DNA of 64,000 nt from Planctomycetota bacterium (GTDB taxonomy: Bacteria; Planctomycetota; B15-G4; SIAN01). The notes under the pieces were generated by a model, which saw only the letters and a program-made list of their open reading frames with translations, was not told where the DNA came from and made no database searches. Position 1 is the first letter of the stretch. Each line of letters starts with the position of its first letter. A program made the translations under genes and the position numbers. The stretch is taken from the NCBI GenBank assembly GCA_028289345.1, contig JANQQL010000010.1, forward strand, positions 372,001 to 436,000. The letters are read 5' to 3'. This document shows, in pieces, positions 1 to 8,339 of the stretch.

Positions 1-155
1 TTCATGGGGGATCCTTCCGAGGCTGGTTTCGGTCCCACCCAGACTACCTCCCAAGACACCCGTCGCGGAGCGTCGAGCCTGCCGAAGGTCTCCCTTGCAC
101 GGTCAGGAACGATGCGATCGCCGCCAGTCGTGGAACCGCTCTCCCGGACCTGGTC

Positions 156-1199
156 CTACGGACGAGCGAGGAACTCCGCGATCGCCGACACCACCGCTGC
201 CGGCTTCTCGACTTGCGGATAGTGTCCGCACTCGGGAATCAGAACCAGAGACGAGTCCTCGATGTCGTTCGCGAAGCGATGGGCATGAAGGGCGACCGGA
301 AAGTTGCCATCCTCGCTTCCCCACAGCAACAACGTCGGCTGGCGGATGCTGCCGATCGTCGCTTCAGCAAGCCCCTCCTCTTCCTTGGCCAAATCGATCA
401 TGGCTTCCCAGTTGTCGTCGTTCTTCACCAGGAAGTAGTTCTCTCGCGCCTCGTCTGCCGGAACTCCATGCACGAAGGAGATCTCGAGTGCTTCCTCGAC
501 GTCCTCCAACGAGGTCGCGAGCCCCCCCCAACGCGCCAACGGGTGCTCCTTGAGAATGATCTCCTCGATCGGCACTTCCCAACGAGGGCGTCGGTAGCCC
601 GAGGCATCCATCAGCACGAGCCTCGCAACTCGCGTGGGGTGCTTGTGGGCCAGGCGCCACGCCACTTCGCCGCCGTAGGAGTGGCCGACCACGATCACCT
701 CTTCGATGTCCAACGCGTCGAGGAACGCCATCGCAAAGGCGACGAGCTTGTCGAACGTATACGGACCCGCCGCCGGGGCGGTGCTTCCATGACCAGGAAA
801 GTCGGGGGCCAGGATCTCGAACTGATCGGCAAGCCCGGAAAAGGTCCTCCCCGTTGCGTCCTCGCCACCGAACACCACGTGGACCCAGGTAAACAGAGTT
901 GAGGGCGTGCCGTGAATGAGCAGAACTGGTGGTTGATCGTCGGCTCCTCCCTTCGGCTTCTGGTGAAGGTAGGGCACGTCGAACGTCACCGGCCCCTCCC
1001 CCAGATCGAGGGACAGCGACACGGTCTCCACGCCGGCGTCACGAATCGGCCGGTTCTTCTCGAGGAGGAGCAACTCTTCCCGAACTTCTTGCTTGGTCAT
1101 TCCGCAGCCAAACAACAATCCGATCAGGAGAACTTGGCCCAAGTCACGGCACAGTCGGGCGCAACGTGAACCCAGGGAATTCTTCAGGGATGGAGACAT
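156..1199 (-). CDS. lipoprotein alpha/beta hydrolase
   Basis: A 347-residue alpha/beta-hydrolase-fold protein. A hydrophobic stretch ending LLFGC (Cys32) is a lipobox, so the enzyme is probably a lipoprotein facing the periplasm. The oxyanion-hole HG is at residues 96-97. The nucleophile elbow GHSYGG puts the catalytic Ser at 174. Candidate Asp297 (GSEDGN) and His326 (CGHYPQ) complete the triad. The fold covers esterases, haloalkane dehalogenases and epoxide hydrolases, and the sequence does not tell me the substrate. It lies 93 bp downstream of the DUF2878 gene on the same strand and may be the last gene of the lipid-modification operon. An AGGA precedes the ATG. Confidence 0.85.
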   Translation of the reverse strand: MSPSLKNSLGSRCARLCRDLGQVLLIGLLFGCGMTKQEVREELLLLEKNRPIRDAGVETVSLSLDLGEGPVTFDVPYLHQKPKGGADDQPPVLLIHGTPSTLFTWVHVVFGGEDATGRTFSGLADQFEILAPDFPGHGSTAPAAGPYTFDKLVAFAMAFLDALDIEEVIVVGHSYGGEVAWRLAHKHPTRVARLVLMDASGYRRPRWEVPIEEIILKEHPLARWGGLATSLEDVEEALEISFVHGVPADEARENYFLVKNDDNWEAMIDLAKEEEGLAEATIGSIRQPTLLLWGSEDGNFPVALHAHRFANDIEDSSLVLIPECGHYPQVEKPAAVVSAIAEFLARP

Positions 1200-1292
1200 C
1201 GGTTCCTACTCAACGGAAGACATGTCTAGCGAATTTGAGTGTCATGCCGCACTCTTCGTGTCACGCGGGCCTCCGCGTCCTTGCGAAAGAAC

Positions 1293-1823
1293 TCACGCGC
1301 TGGGCTGCCGAAACATTTCCAAGCTCGCCAGCCAATGCAGGAATGGAACAAGGACCGCCCAAACGCATCCCAGACCGACCAGGCGTGGCAGCTTGGGTTC
1401 GGTCATGCGCACCGCGCCAAGGCGCACCCCCGCCAAGTAGCTGAGCGCTCCTCCCACTCCTCCAAACAGGACACCGAGGACCACCTCCCCTTGCAGCCAG
1501 CCAAGGCAACGATGGAACGTCGATCCGAACAACAGCCACAAGCTGGCGATCCAAAGGGGACTCAACCAGGAGGCGAGGCGTCCCGCCGGTCCGTAGTCGA
1601 GAAGTCCGAGACGCTCCTCGACGGAATCCGCCAGCCAGCCAATCGCGAGAACGGTCAGAAGAAACCGAGCTTCGATCGCCGGAGCCTCGATGCCCCAGAA
1701 ATGCACCGCGAGGAGCGGCACCGTTGCCAGAGGCCCGACCCAGGGCTTCGACCGGGCCGCGCCCAACACGCAAGCGAACCAACCGACCTGGAACACCACG
1801 AAGTTGATCAGGTTCTGTTCCAC
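1293..1823 (-). CDS. DUF2878 family membrane protein
   Basis: A 176-residue integral membrane protein with about five hydrophobic segments. It resembles the DUF2878 family, whose biochemical role is unknown. It starts with GTG four bases after the stop of the cyclopropane synthase gene, so it is part of the same operon. In proteobacteria DUF2878 genes recur beside CFA synthase, DUF1365 and COG2907 oxidoreductase genes, and the same set is assembled here. A role in membrane-lipid modification is inferred from that context only. Confidence 0.75.
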   Translation of the reverse strand: MEQNLINFVVFQVGWFACVLGAARSKPWVGPLATVPLLAVHFWGIEAPAIEARFLLTVLAIGWLADSVEERLGLLDYGPAGRLASWLSPLWIASLWLLFGSTFHRCLGWLQGEVVLGVLFGGVGGALSYLAGVRLGAVRMTEPKLPRLVGLGCVWAVLVPFLHWLASLEMFRQPSA

Positions 1824-1827
1824 AGCT

Positions 1828-3168
1828 TCAGGCCGAGAGGCTCTCGCGGGAAGGTTCCGAGAGGGACGGAACCAATGCGGGCTGGCGATTGCGTGGTTTG
1901 GTCATGAGCACCTGCACGTCACCGATCACTCGCTCCTCGAACCCGCCTTCGCAGTAACACAGATAGAAATCCCACATCCGCTGAAACTCATCCGAGAATC
2001 CCAGTTCGCGCACCTTGTCCTGATTGCGCAAGAAGCGTTGCCGCCAGTGGCGCAGGGTCTCGGCATAGTGAGGAGTGATGTCTTCGACGTGGAAGATTCG
2101 CAGATCCGTGTTCCTCGCCACGCAGTCCGCGATCACCTGATTGCTCGGGATGCAGCTCCCCGGAAAGATGAAGTGCTGAATGAAATCGACCGACTTGCGG
2201 GCCTGCTCGTAGTTCTGATCGGCGATCGTGATCGCCTGCAGCAGCATGGCGCCTTCGGGGGTCAGGAGTTCACTACACTTCTGAAAGAAGGTCCCGAAGT
2301 ACTGATGCCCGACCGCCTCGATCATCTCCACGGAGACCAGCTTGTCGTAGGTGCCGGTCAGATCGCGGTAGTCCTTTAACAAGATGGTGATGCGGTCTTC
2401 GAGCCCCTCTTGCCGGACTCGCTGGGAGGCCAGCTCGTGCTGGGCTTTGGAGATCGTCGTGGTCGTGACCTTGCAACCGTAGTGGCGCGCCGCATGGATC
2501 GCCATCGTGCCCCATCCGGTCCCGATCTCCAGAAGGTGATCGGACGGTGTCAGCCGCAGCTTGCGACAAATGCGGTCCACCTTGTTCCAAGAGGCTTGCT
2601 CGAGAGTGTCGTGGCGAGTCTCGAAGATTGCGCAGGAGTACATCATGCTCTCATCGAGAAACAGCCGGAAGAAGTCGTTGCTCAGGTCGTAGTGAGCGGC
2701 GATGTTTTTGCGGCTTCCTTCCCGAGTGTTCCGCCGCAATTTGTGCGACCATTTCCAAATCGCGCGGACGATCCGAGCAAGTCCCCCTTCCATCCCTTCG
2801 AGGGTCTCTCGGTTGACCGACAAGATGCGAATGACGGCAGTCAGATCGGGCGTGCTCCAACGACCGTTCATGTACGATTCGGCGGCTCCAATGGAGCCCC
2901 CCATTGCGCAGTCCTCATAGAAACGCGCATCGTGGACTTCGATTCGGCCGCGGATCGGAAACGCCGGAGAAAGCACCCCGAAACAGCGCTCCCCCTCCTG
3001 ATCCACGACACAGAGCTCCCCTTCCTTCAAGCCCTCGAGGCTGTGGAGAAAGGCACGCTTCAAGAGCTTCCGCCGTCCTCGAATCGGTGCTGGAGGAGTT
3101 GTCTCCGACGAGGCTCCGCTCTTCGCGGACCGCGGTTCAGCCGAAGGAGAGGAGAGAGGAGTCGACAT
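1828..3168 (-). CDS. cfa: cyclopropane-fatty-acyl-phospholipid synthase family protein
   Basis: A 446-residue class I SAM-dependent methyltransferase of the CFA/COG2230 family, which adds a methylene group from SAM across the double bond of membrane phospholipid acyl chains. Visible signatures are HYDLSNDFF, the MMYSC segment carrying the conserved active-site Cys, the SAM motif LEIGTGWG, the acidic VEMIEAVG motif and the C-terminal CEGGFEERVIGDVQ. The frame stays open upstream, but the ATG at 3168 lies two bases after the stop of the DUF1365 gene and is the likely start. The N-terminal 30 residues are Ser/Pro-rich and low complexity. Operon partners are a desaturase that would make the unsaturated substrate and a second methyltransferase. 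Confidence 0.9.
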   Translation of the reverse strand: MSTPLSSPSAEPRSAKSGASSETTPPAPIRGRRKLLKRAFLHSLEGLKEGELCVVDQEGERCFGVLSPAFPIRGRIEVHDARFYEDCAMGGSIGAAESYMNGRWSTPDLTAVIRILSVNRETLEGMEGGLARIVRAIWKWSHKLRRNTREGSRKNIAAHYDLSNDFFRLFLDESMMYSCAIFETRHDTLEQASWNKVDRICRKLRLTPSDHLLEIGTGWGTMAIHAARHYGCKVTTTTISKAQHELASQRVRQEGLEDRITILLKDYRDLTGTYDKLVSVEMIEAVGHQYFGTFFQKCSELLTPEGAMLLQAITIADQNYEQARKSVDFIQHFIFPGSCIPSNQVIADCVARNTDLRIFHVEDITPHYAETLRHWRQRFLRNQDKVRELGFSDEFQRMWDFYLCYCEGGFEERVIGDVQVLMTKPRNRQPALVPSLSEPSRESLSA

Positions 3169-3170
3169 GC

Positions 3171-4025
3171 TCAGTCCTTCTGGGCAGACGCCCGGACCTG
3201 CGGAGCGGTGGAAAGATCCGCAGAGGAATGGGGGTGCGAGAAAAATGGACAGCGTTTGCGCCACAAGCGGAACGCCTGCCAGTAGATGGCGAGAAACACC
3301 TTCGCCGTCATGAACGGATGCTGCGCCAGTGCTCTTGCGAGATGGGGACCAGTGAAAGGCCTCTTTCTCAAGGTCAGGGTTGCGTCCAGATGAGGCTTTT
3401 CCGCTTGGAGATTCTCCATGTGGATCGTCAGACCCTCGGGATGCAAGGAAACGCGCCAGTCGTACCGGTAGTCCATGGACAGGAACGGCGACACGTGAAA
3501 GTCCTTGTTGAAGCGAAAGCGGTAGTCACCGTCTCCGACTTGGTTCGAGGGGGCATCGAGGACGTAGGAGTGACGCTCGTTCCATGGAGTGTTGGTGATC
3601 TCTGCCACAACCGCCTCGAGGGAGATCCCATCACGGGAAAAGCAGAAGTAGAACGTCACGGGATTGAACACGAAGCCAAAGAACCGCAAATGGGTCAGCA
3701 TCCGAATCGGGCCCTCTGGCTCGCGGCCCAACTCCTCCCTCACCCGCTGTCTCACCGCATGATCCAAGGGCATGCCAGGGTCGCCCAGATAGTCCGCTCG
3801 TCGAAACCAAGCCGGCGCAGGCCGGCGCGCCGACCACAGCCAGCGGCCGTCAAAGAGTTCCGGTAGCTCGTTCAAGTCCAGATAGGTCATGAACAAGCGA
3901 TAGCGGAACTCGTGATTCAGCGGTTCGAACCGCCGATGTCGAACGGTTCCCGCGTAGAGCGCACTTGCCGGTTCTTCCGAGGAACCGAAAGTCCGAGAAG
4001 AGGCCGGGGCGGAGCGGGACATCAT
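3171..4025 (-). CDS. DUF1365 family protein
   Basis: A 284-residue protein of the DUF1365 (COG3496) family. Typical sequence is seen near the N-terminus (LYAGTVRHRRFEPLNHEF) and in the middle (HLRFFGFVFNPVTFYFCF). The family has no established reaction but is almost always next to COG2907 oxidoreductase and CFA synthase genes, as here. The start is an ATGATG pair whose first ATG overlaps the TGA of the FAD oxidoreductase gene, which implies translational coupling. The longer in-frame extension inside the upstream gene is rejected because it has no family similarity. Confidence 0.85.
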   Translation of the reverse strand: MMSRSAPASSRTFGSSEEPASALYAGTVRHRRFEPLNHEFRYRLFMTYLDLNELPELFDGRWLWSARRPAPAWFRRADYLGDPGMPLDHAVRQRVREELGREPEGPIRMLTHLRFFGFVFNPVTFYFCFSRDGISLEAVVAEITNTPWNERHSYVLDAPSNQVGDGDYRFRFNKDFHVSPFLSMDYRYDWRVSLHPEGLTIHMENLQAEKPHLDATLTLRKRPFTGPHLARALAQHPFMTAKVFLAIYWQAFRLWRKRCPFFSHPHSSADLSTAPQVRASAQKD

Positions 4026-5266
4026 TGCTGAAGCACCCCTTGAAAGGCATCCACGACGGCGAGAGCACTCTTCACGCCGTCTTCGTGAAACCCGTACCCC
4101 CAATAGGCACCGCAGTAGTGAGTGTGACGCACACCGCTGATTTCGTGGTGACGTCGGCGTGCCTCGAATCCGTCCGCCGTGTAGGCCGGGTGATGGTACG
4201 TCATCGTCTCCAGAATCTGAGCCGGGTCGATGTCCTCGGTCCGATTCAGAGTGACGCAGAACGGCAGCCGAGACTCGATCCCTTGGAGGATGTTCATGTC
4301 GTAGGTGATCGTCACTCTCGAGGCTCCCTGGCGAGGCCGGTAGAAGTTCCAGCTCGCCCACGCCCCGCGACGTCTCGGAAGCAACCGCTGGTCCGTGTGC
4401 AGCACCGCCTCGTTCTCTTGATAAGGCAGGAATCCGAGGATCTCTCGCTCCGATTCGCTGGGATCCTCGAGCAACCGCAGCGCTTGATCACTGTGGGTCG
4501 CCAGGACCACCTCGTCGAAGCGCTCTTCCCCTCGGGGACTTCGAATGACCACGCCCAAGGAGTCCCGCCGCACCCCGAGCACCGGACAACTTCGGCGGAT
4601 CCGATCGGCGAACGGCTCGATCAGTCGTTTCACATAGCTTCGGGAGCCACCGCGGATCACTCGCCACTCCGGACGATCGTTCACGGTCAGCATTCCGTGG
4701 TTGTGGAAGAAACGAACGAACGGCTCCGCAGGAAACTCTTGCAAGAAGTCCGCGCTGCTCGACCAGATCGAAGCACCCATGGGAAGCAGATATTGATCGA
4801 TGAACGGCCGCGAGTAGCGTTTCTCTGCCAGGTATTCGCCGATGGTCAACGTGCGGCCACTGTCGAGCAGTTCCATCGCCTCACGGTTGAATCGGAGCAC
4901 GTCTCGCAACATCCGATAGAAGGACGGGCGCAGAAGGTTGCGACGCTGCACGAAAAGCGAGTTCAGGGACGTGCCGTTGTACTCCAGGCCTGTCGCTTCG
5001 CATTGGACGCTGAAACTCATGAAACTCGGGTCCGACTCCACCCCGAGTTCCTCCAAGAGCTTCACGAAGTTCGGATAGTTCCGTCGATTGAAAACGATGA
5101 ACCCGGAGTCCACCGCATAGGAGCGCCCATCCAGCTGAACATCGTGGGTGTGGGTATGACCCCCGATCCGATCATCGGCCTCGAAAATCGTGAGCTCATG
5201 GTTCGCCGCCAAACGGCGGGCCACGACGAGTCCCGAGATCCCCGTGCCGACGACCGCAACCTTCAT
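4022..5266 (-). CDS. FAD-dependent oxidoreductase, COG2907 (flavin amine oxidase-like)
   Basis: A 414-residue flavoprotein. It opens with a Rossmann dinucleotide motif (GTGISGLVVARRL followed by an acidic FEADDRIGG), typical of the amine oxidase/phytoene desaturase superfamily. The NAD(P)-binding-like COG2907 subgroup co-occurs with CFA synthase and DUF1365 and is suspected to act on lipid acyl chains. The reaction here is inferred, not shown. The ATG at 5266 overlaps the stop of the desaturase gene by four bases (ATGA), and the gene ends in another ATGA overlap with DUF1365. Confidence 0.87.
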   Translation of the reverse strand: MKVAVVGTGISGLVVARRLAANHELTIFEADDRIGGHTHTHDVQLDGRSYAVDSGFIVFNRRNYPNFVKLLEELGVESDPSFMSFSVQCEATGLEYNGTSLNSLFVQRRNLLRPSFYRMLRDVLRFNREAMELLDSGRTLTIGEYLAEKRYSRPFIDQYLLPMGASIWSSSADFLQEFPAEPFVRFFHNHGMLTVNDRPEWRVIRGGSRSYVKRLIEPFADRIRRSCPVLGVRRDSLGVVIRSPRGEERFDEVVLATHSDQALRLLEDPSESEREILGFLPYQENEAVLHTDQRLLPRRRGAWASWNFYRPRQGASRVTITYDMNILQGIESRLPFCVTLNRTEDIDPAQILETMTYHHPAYTADGFEARRRHHEISGVRHTHYCGAYWGYGFHEDGVKSALAVVDAFQGVLQQ

Positions 5267-6261
5267 CGAGACGCTCCCTGATCCGGCACCGTCTCCGCAG
5301 GACTCTGGGAATGACGCTCTCGAGCTTCGCGGATGACCGGGGGAGCGGGAAGGGGCTTCAAGTCGCTGACGAGCCCCACCTTTTCCATCATCCACAACAC
5401 ATAGAAGGTTAGATCCAGCTCCCACCAACGAATCCCTTGTCGAACAGCCGCGGGGAACCGGTGGTGATTGTTGTGCCAGCCTTCTCCGAAGGTGAGCAGC
5501 GCGACAAGACCGTTGTTGCGACTGTCGTCTCGCGTCTCGAACTCCCGCCGACCAAGAACATGGGCCACGGAGTTCACACTGAAGGTGATGTGGTAAAGCA
5601 CTACGGTCGAGACAAAGAACCCCCAGATCAACATCTGCGGTCCGGAAGTTCCCCAGGACGGCGCGACCGACGCCAGGACCTCACCCAACCCGTAGAGGGA
5701 TGCGGCCAGAATCACGGGAACCACCGTGTCGAAGCGGTCCAGGAACCGAAGTTCCGGATAGGCGGCCCAATCCGGGATCGCTTTCCAGCGAATTCCGAAA
5801 TTGCGTCGGGTCAGAAACCAGCCCATGTGGCTGCGCCAGAATCCAAGCTGTCCGGGAGAGTGAGAGTCCTCAGGAGTGTCGGAATGGCGGTGGTGATCCC
5901 GATGATGCGCCGCCCACCACAGAGGACCCCGCTGCACCGCGCTGGCCCCCAAGCAAGCGAAGGCAAACTGCACCGCGCGAGAGGTACGAAACGCTCGGTG
6001 AGAGAAGTAACGGTGATAGAACCCCGTGATCGCAAACATGCGGGCCGCGTACAGTGCCACGGCCACGCTGACGGCCACCGGGCTCCAGCCCACGAACAAC
6101 ACACCGAAGCAAGCGACGTGCATGAGAACGAACGGAACCACACGCAGCCAGTCCACCGCATCCGCATGCGACGGGGCTTCTGCCTGGCTCGCCCCGGCAT
6201 CCACCCATCGAGCAAGTGTGGAGAGGATCGTCTTGCGAGGTTGACTCACTTCTCGAGTCAT
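5263..6261 (-). CDS. acyl-CoA/acyl-lipid delta-9-type desaturase
   Basis: A 332-residue membrane-bound di-iron fatty acid desaturase. All three histidine boxes are present: HRYFSH, HRDHH and HNNHH. Four hydrophobic segments surround them. The family introduces a cis double bond into saturated acyl chains, here probably making the unsaturated lipids used by the two methyltransferases in the operon. The ATG at 6261 overlaps the stop of the preceding methyltransferase gene (ATGA). The C-terminal 30 residues are polar and variable. Confidence 0.9.
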   Translation of the reverse strand: MTREVSQPRKTILSTLARWVDAGASQAEAPSHADAVDWLRVVPFVLMHVACFGVLFVGWSPVAVSVAVALYAARMFAITGFYHRYFSHRAFRTSRAVQFAFACLGASAVQRGPLWWAAHHRDHHRHSDTPEDSHSPGQLGFWRSHMGWFLTRRNFGIRWKAIPDWAAYPELRFLDRFDTVVPVILAASLYGLGEVLASVAPSWGTSGPQMLIWGFFVSTVVLYHITFSVNSVAHVLGRREFETRDDSRNNGLVALLTFGEGWHNNHHRFPAAVRQGIRWWELDLTFYVLWMMEKVGLVSDLKPLPAPPVIREARERHSQSPAETVPDQGASR

Positions 6262-7325
6262 GAACCTTGGCTCGTGGCAGGCGAACGGCGATTGACGAAT
6301 CGATAGTGTCCCACCAGCCATTCTTCCCCACGACGGAACCGAAACAGCTCCGCGACGGCAAGGAAGAACGTGCGCCAGCGGACGATCCAGCGTTTCTTGT
6401 CTTTGCCGTAAGTCTGTTGGAAGATTCGGTCCACGGCCTCGCCGTTCTGATCCATGTTCTGCAGCCAGGCTTCTGCGGTACGCGAGTAGTGCTCGCCGTT
6501 CATTCTCCAGGTTTCTTCGATGTCCAGGTGTTTCTGGAAATGAAGCAGAAGCTGGTGAGACGGCATGATGCCACCGGTGAAGAAGTACTTTGCCATCCAG
6601 TCGCTGGAGTCCTGAATCTCGAACGGGTAGGCCTTGTCCTTGTGACAGAAGATATGCACGAACAGCTTTCCCTCCGGCAACAGCCAGCGAGAAATGCGCT
6701 CCATCAAGAGCTCGTAGTTGCGCATGTGCTCGAACATTTCGACCGAAACGACTCGATCGAACCCATCACCCGCCCCGGCCTCGACCGCGTCGAAATCGTT
6801 CATGTCCGCGGTCAGGACCCGAACATTGCTCAGTCCCTGGAGCTCGCACATGGATTCGATGTACTCACGCTGGGGCTTCGAGTTCGACACCGCGACGATT
6901 TCGCTCTGGGGGTAGTGACTCGCCATCCACAGCGTGATCGCTCCCCAGCCACAGCCGAGTTCCAGGATGCGCATGCCGTCGGCCAGCTCGGCGCGCTGGC
7001 AGGTCAGCGCCAGCATCGCCTCCTCCGACTGGGTCAACGTCTCGACTCCCTCGGGCCAGTAGTTGGCGCTGTACTTCCGGTGCTTCCCCAGGGCCAGCCG
7101 AAAGAAGTCGGGCGGCAGCTCGTAGTGCTGTTCGTTCGCTGTCTGAGTGTGCAATGCAATCGGACTTCGACGAAGCTCGTCAAGGAACGCCGTCTCTGCG
7201 GCTGACTGTTCTTCGCAACCTTGGGGGAGCGTGCGCAGACGATCCCGCAGAAGCTGGCGAATGCCCTGGCGAATGAGAGAGTCGGGAACGATTCCCGCTT
7301 CCATGAGGGCGATGGCGGTTTTCAT
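6258..7325 (-). CDS. CFA-like SAM-dependent methyltransferase
   Basis: A 355-residue class I methyltransferase related to CFA synthases. It carries HYELPPDFF, the SAM-binding motif LELGCGWG and VEMFEHM. The segment equivalent to the active-site YSCAYW of E. coli Cfa reads YSANYW, so the conserved Cys is missing. The protein is therefore likely to catalyse a different methylation from cyclopropanation, for example on another lipid or acyl position (inference). The ATG at 7325 overlaps the TGA of the DUF1295 gene. The longer open frame upstream lies inside that gene and is not used. Confidence 0.87.
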   Translation of the reverse strand: MKTAIALMEAGIVPDSLIRQGIRQLLRDRLRTLPQGCEEQSAAETAFLDELRRSPIALHTQTANEQHYELPPDFFRLALGKHRKYSANYWPEGVETLTQSEEAMLALTCQRAELADGMRILELGCGWGAITLWMASHYPQSEIVAVSNSKPQREYIESMCELQGLSNVRVLTADMNDFDAVEAGAGDGFDRVVSVEMFEHMRNYELLMERISRWLLPEGKLFVHIFCHKDKAYPFEIQDSSDWMAKYFFTGGIMPSHQLLLHFQKHLDIEETWRMNGEHYSRTAEAWLQNMDQNGEAVDRIFQQTYGKDKKRWIVRWRTFFLAVAELFRFRRGEEWLVGHYRFVNRRSPATSQGS

Positions 7326-8110
7326 GGGATTCGAGTCCTTGGGAACCAGGGAAAGAAGGCGTTGGTGGTTCGCTGATACCGTCGGTAGTCCTCGCCGCGA
7401 CTGAGCAGCGCTTGCGCTTCCGTGGGCGGAATCCCCGTGACCTTCAAGATCAGGAACAACATCAGCACCGGAGAAATCAAGGTGAGCCACACAGTGGAAG
7501 TCGGCAACGCCAGAAAAACATACGACCACCACTGCACCCATTCGAAGAAGTAGTTGGGATGTCGGGAAAGCCTCCAGAGTCCCGCCCGGCAGGTCTTGCC
7601 GCGGTTCGAGGGGTCTTTCCGGAATCGCGCTAGCTGCGAATCGGCGAGAGTTTCCCCGCCGATGGAAATTCCCCACACCGCAAGAGCCATCCAGTCCCAG
7701 CCAACCAACGGGCCCTCCCGTTGAGCGACCGCCGCGAATGGCAAGGCGAGGACGACCGCTAGCAGCGCCTGCGCCTGAAAGAACAGAAAAAAGTAACGCT
7801 GGGCACGATCTCCCCATTCTTGCCGGAGCGTTTGGTAGCGACCGTCTTCCTGACCCGACTCGAGGCGACGCCATAGATAAAAGCAAAGCCGAAAGCCCCA
7901 GCTACCCCCGATGGCCCCAAGCAACAAGCGGCGCGTGGGATCTCCGTCTCCGAGCACGGCGCAGAGCACCGCGAGGCCTCCGAGACCACCGGCCCACGCA
8001 ACATCCACCGTGCCCGCGTCTCGCGTGCGGCGCTGACGCAGCCAGAGCGCCGCCATCACCGCCGCCAGGATACCCCATCCGATGCCAAGAGGTTTGAGAG
8101 CGATTTCCAT
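7322..8110 (-). CDS. DUF1295 / steroid 5-alpha-reductase-like membrane protein
   Basis: A 262-residue polytopic membrane protein with about six hydrophobic segments. The C-terminal signature GLWRLSRHPNYFFEW is typical of DUF1295 proteins, which share a fold with steroid 5-alpha-reductases and isoprenylcysteine carboxyl methyltransferases. A lipid-reducing or lipid-methylating role is inferred from context. It is the first gene of the ATGA-coupled lipid operon. I found no clear promoter in the 229 bp before it, which contains a dispersed repeat. Confidence 0.85.
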   Translation of the reverse strand: MEIALKPLGIGWGILAAVMAALWLRQRRTRDAGTVDVAWAGGLGGLAVLCAVLGDGDPTRRLLLGAIGGSWGFRLCFYLWRRLESGQEDGRYQTLRQEWGDRAQRYFFLFFQAQALLAVVLALPFAAVAQREGPLVGWDWMALAVWGISIGGETLADSQLARFRKDPSNRGKTCRAGLWRLSRHPNYFFEWVQWWSYVFLALPTSTVWLTLISPVLMLFLILKVTGIPPTEAQALLSRGEDYRRYQRTTNAFFPWFPRTRIP

Positions 8111-8197
8111 GCAGTGCGTTTCGTAGCAGCCGGCAGAACGGATGTGGAAATCAGCGAAATTGTCCGCGGGATGACTCCTCGCAGGCTGTCAAAGAAT

Positions 8198-8310
8198 GCC
8201 TCGGATGGCCGATCCAGAGATTCTCGTTTCCGCCGAGGAGAGGGACCGCCGGCGAGTCGGTGGGTTCGTCGAGGATTCGAGGAAGAACACGGAGGCGAGA
8301 AGGTCCGGTC
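8198..8310 (+). repeat. dispersed intergenic repeat, copy A
   Basis: A stretch of about 113 bp in the 229-bp gap before the lipid operon. By hand alignment it is about 70% identical to 24848-24959 with only a one- or two-base gap, and more weakly similar to 31391-31499. All copies open with a GTCGGATGG- or CTCGGATGG-like block, contain a GAGGATTCG-like block in the second half and end near TCCGGTC. It lies 30 bp after the stop of the acyltransferase fusion gene. No coding potential is evident. Confidence 0.55.
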
Positions 8311-8339
8311 CTGCGCAGAATGAACTGATCCACGGCCTG

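Noticed and set aside
1-155. Partial gene at the left edge
   Set aside because: The 155 bases after the hydrolase stop show no convincing frame, motif or hairpin.
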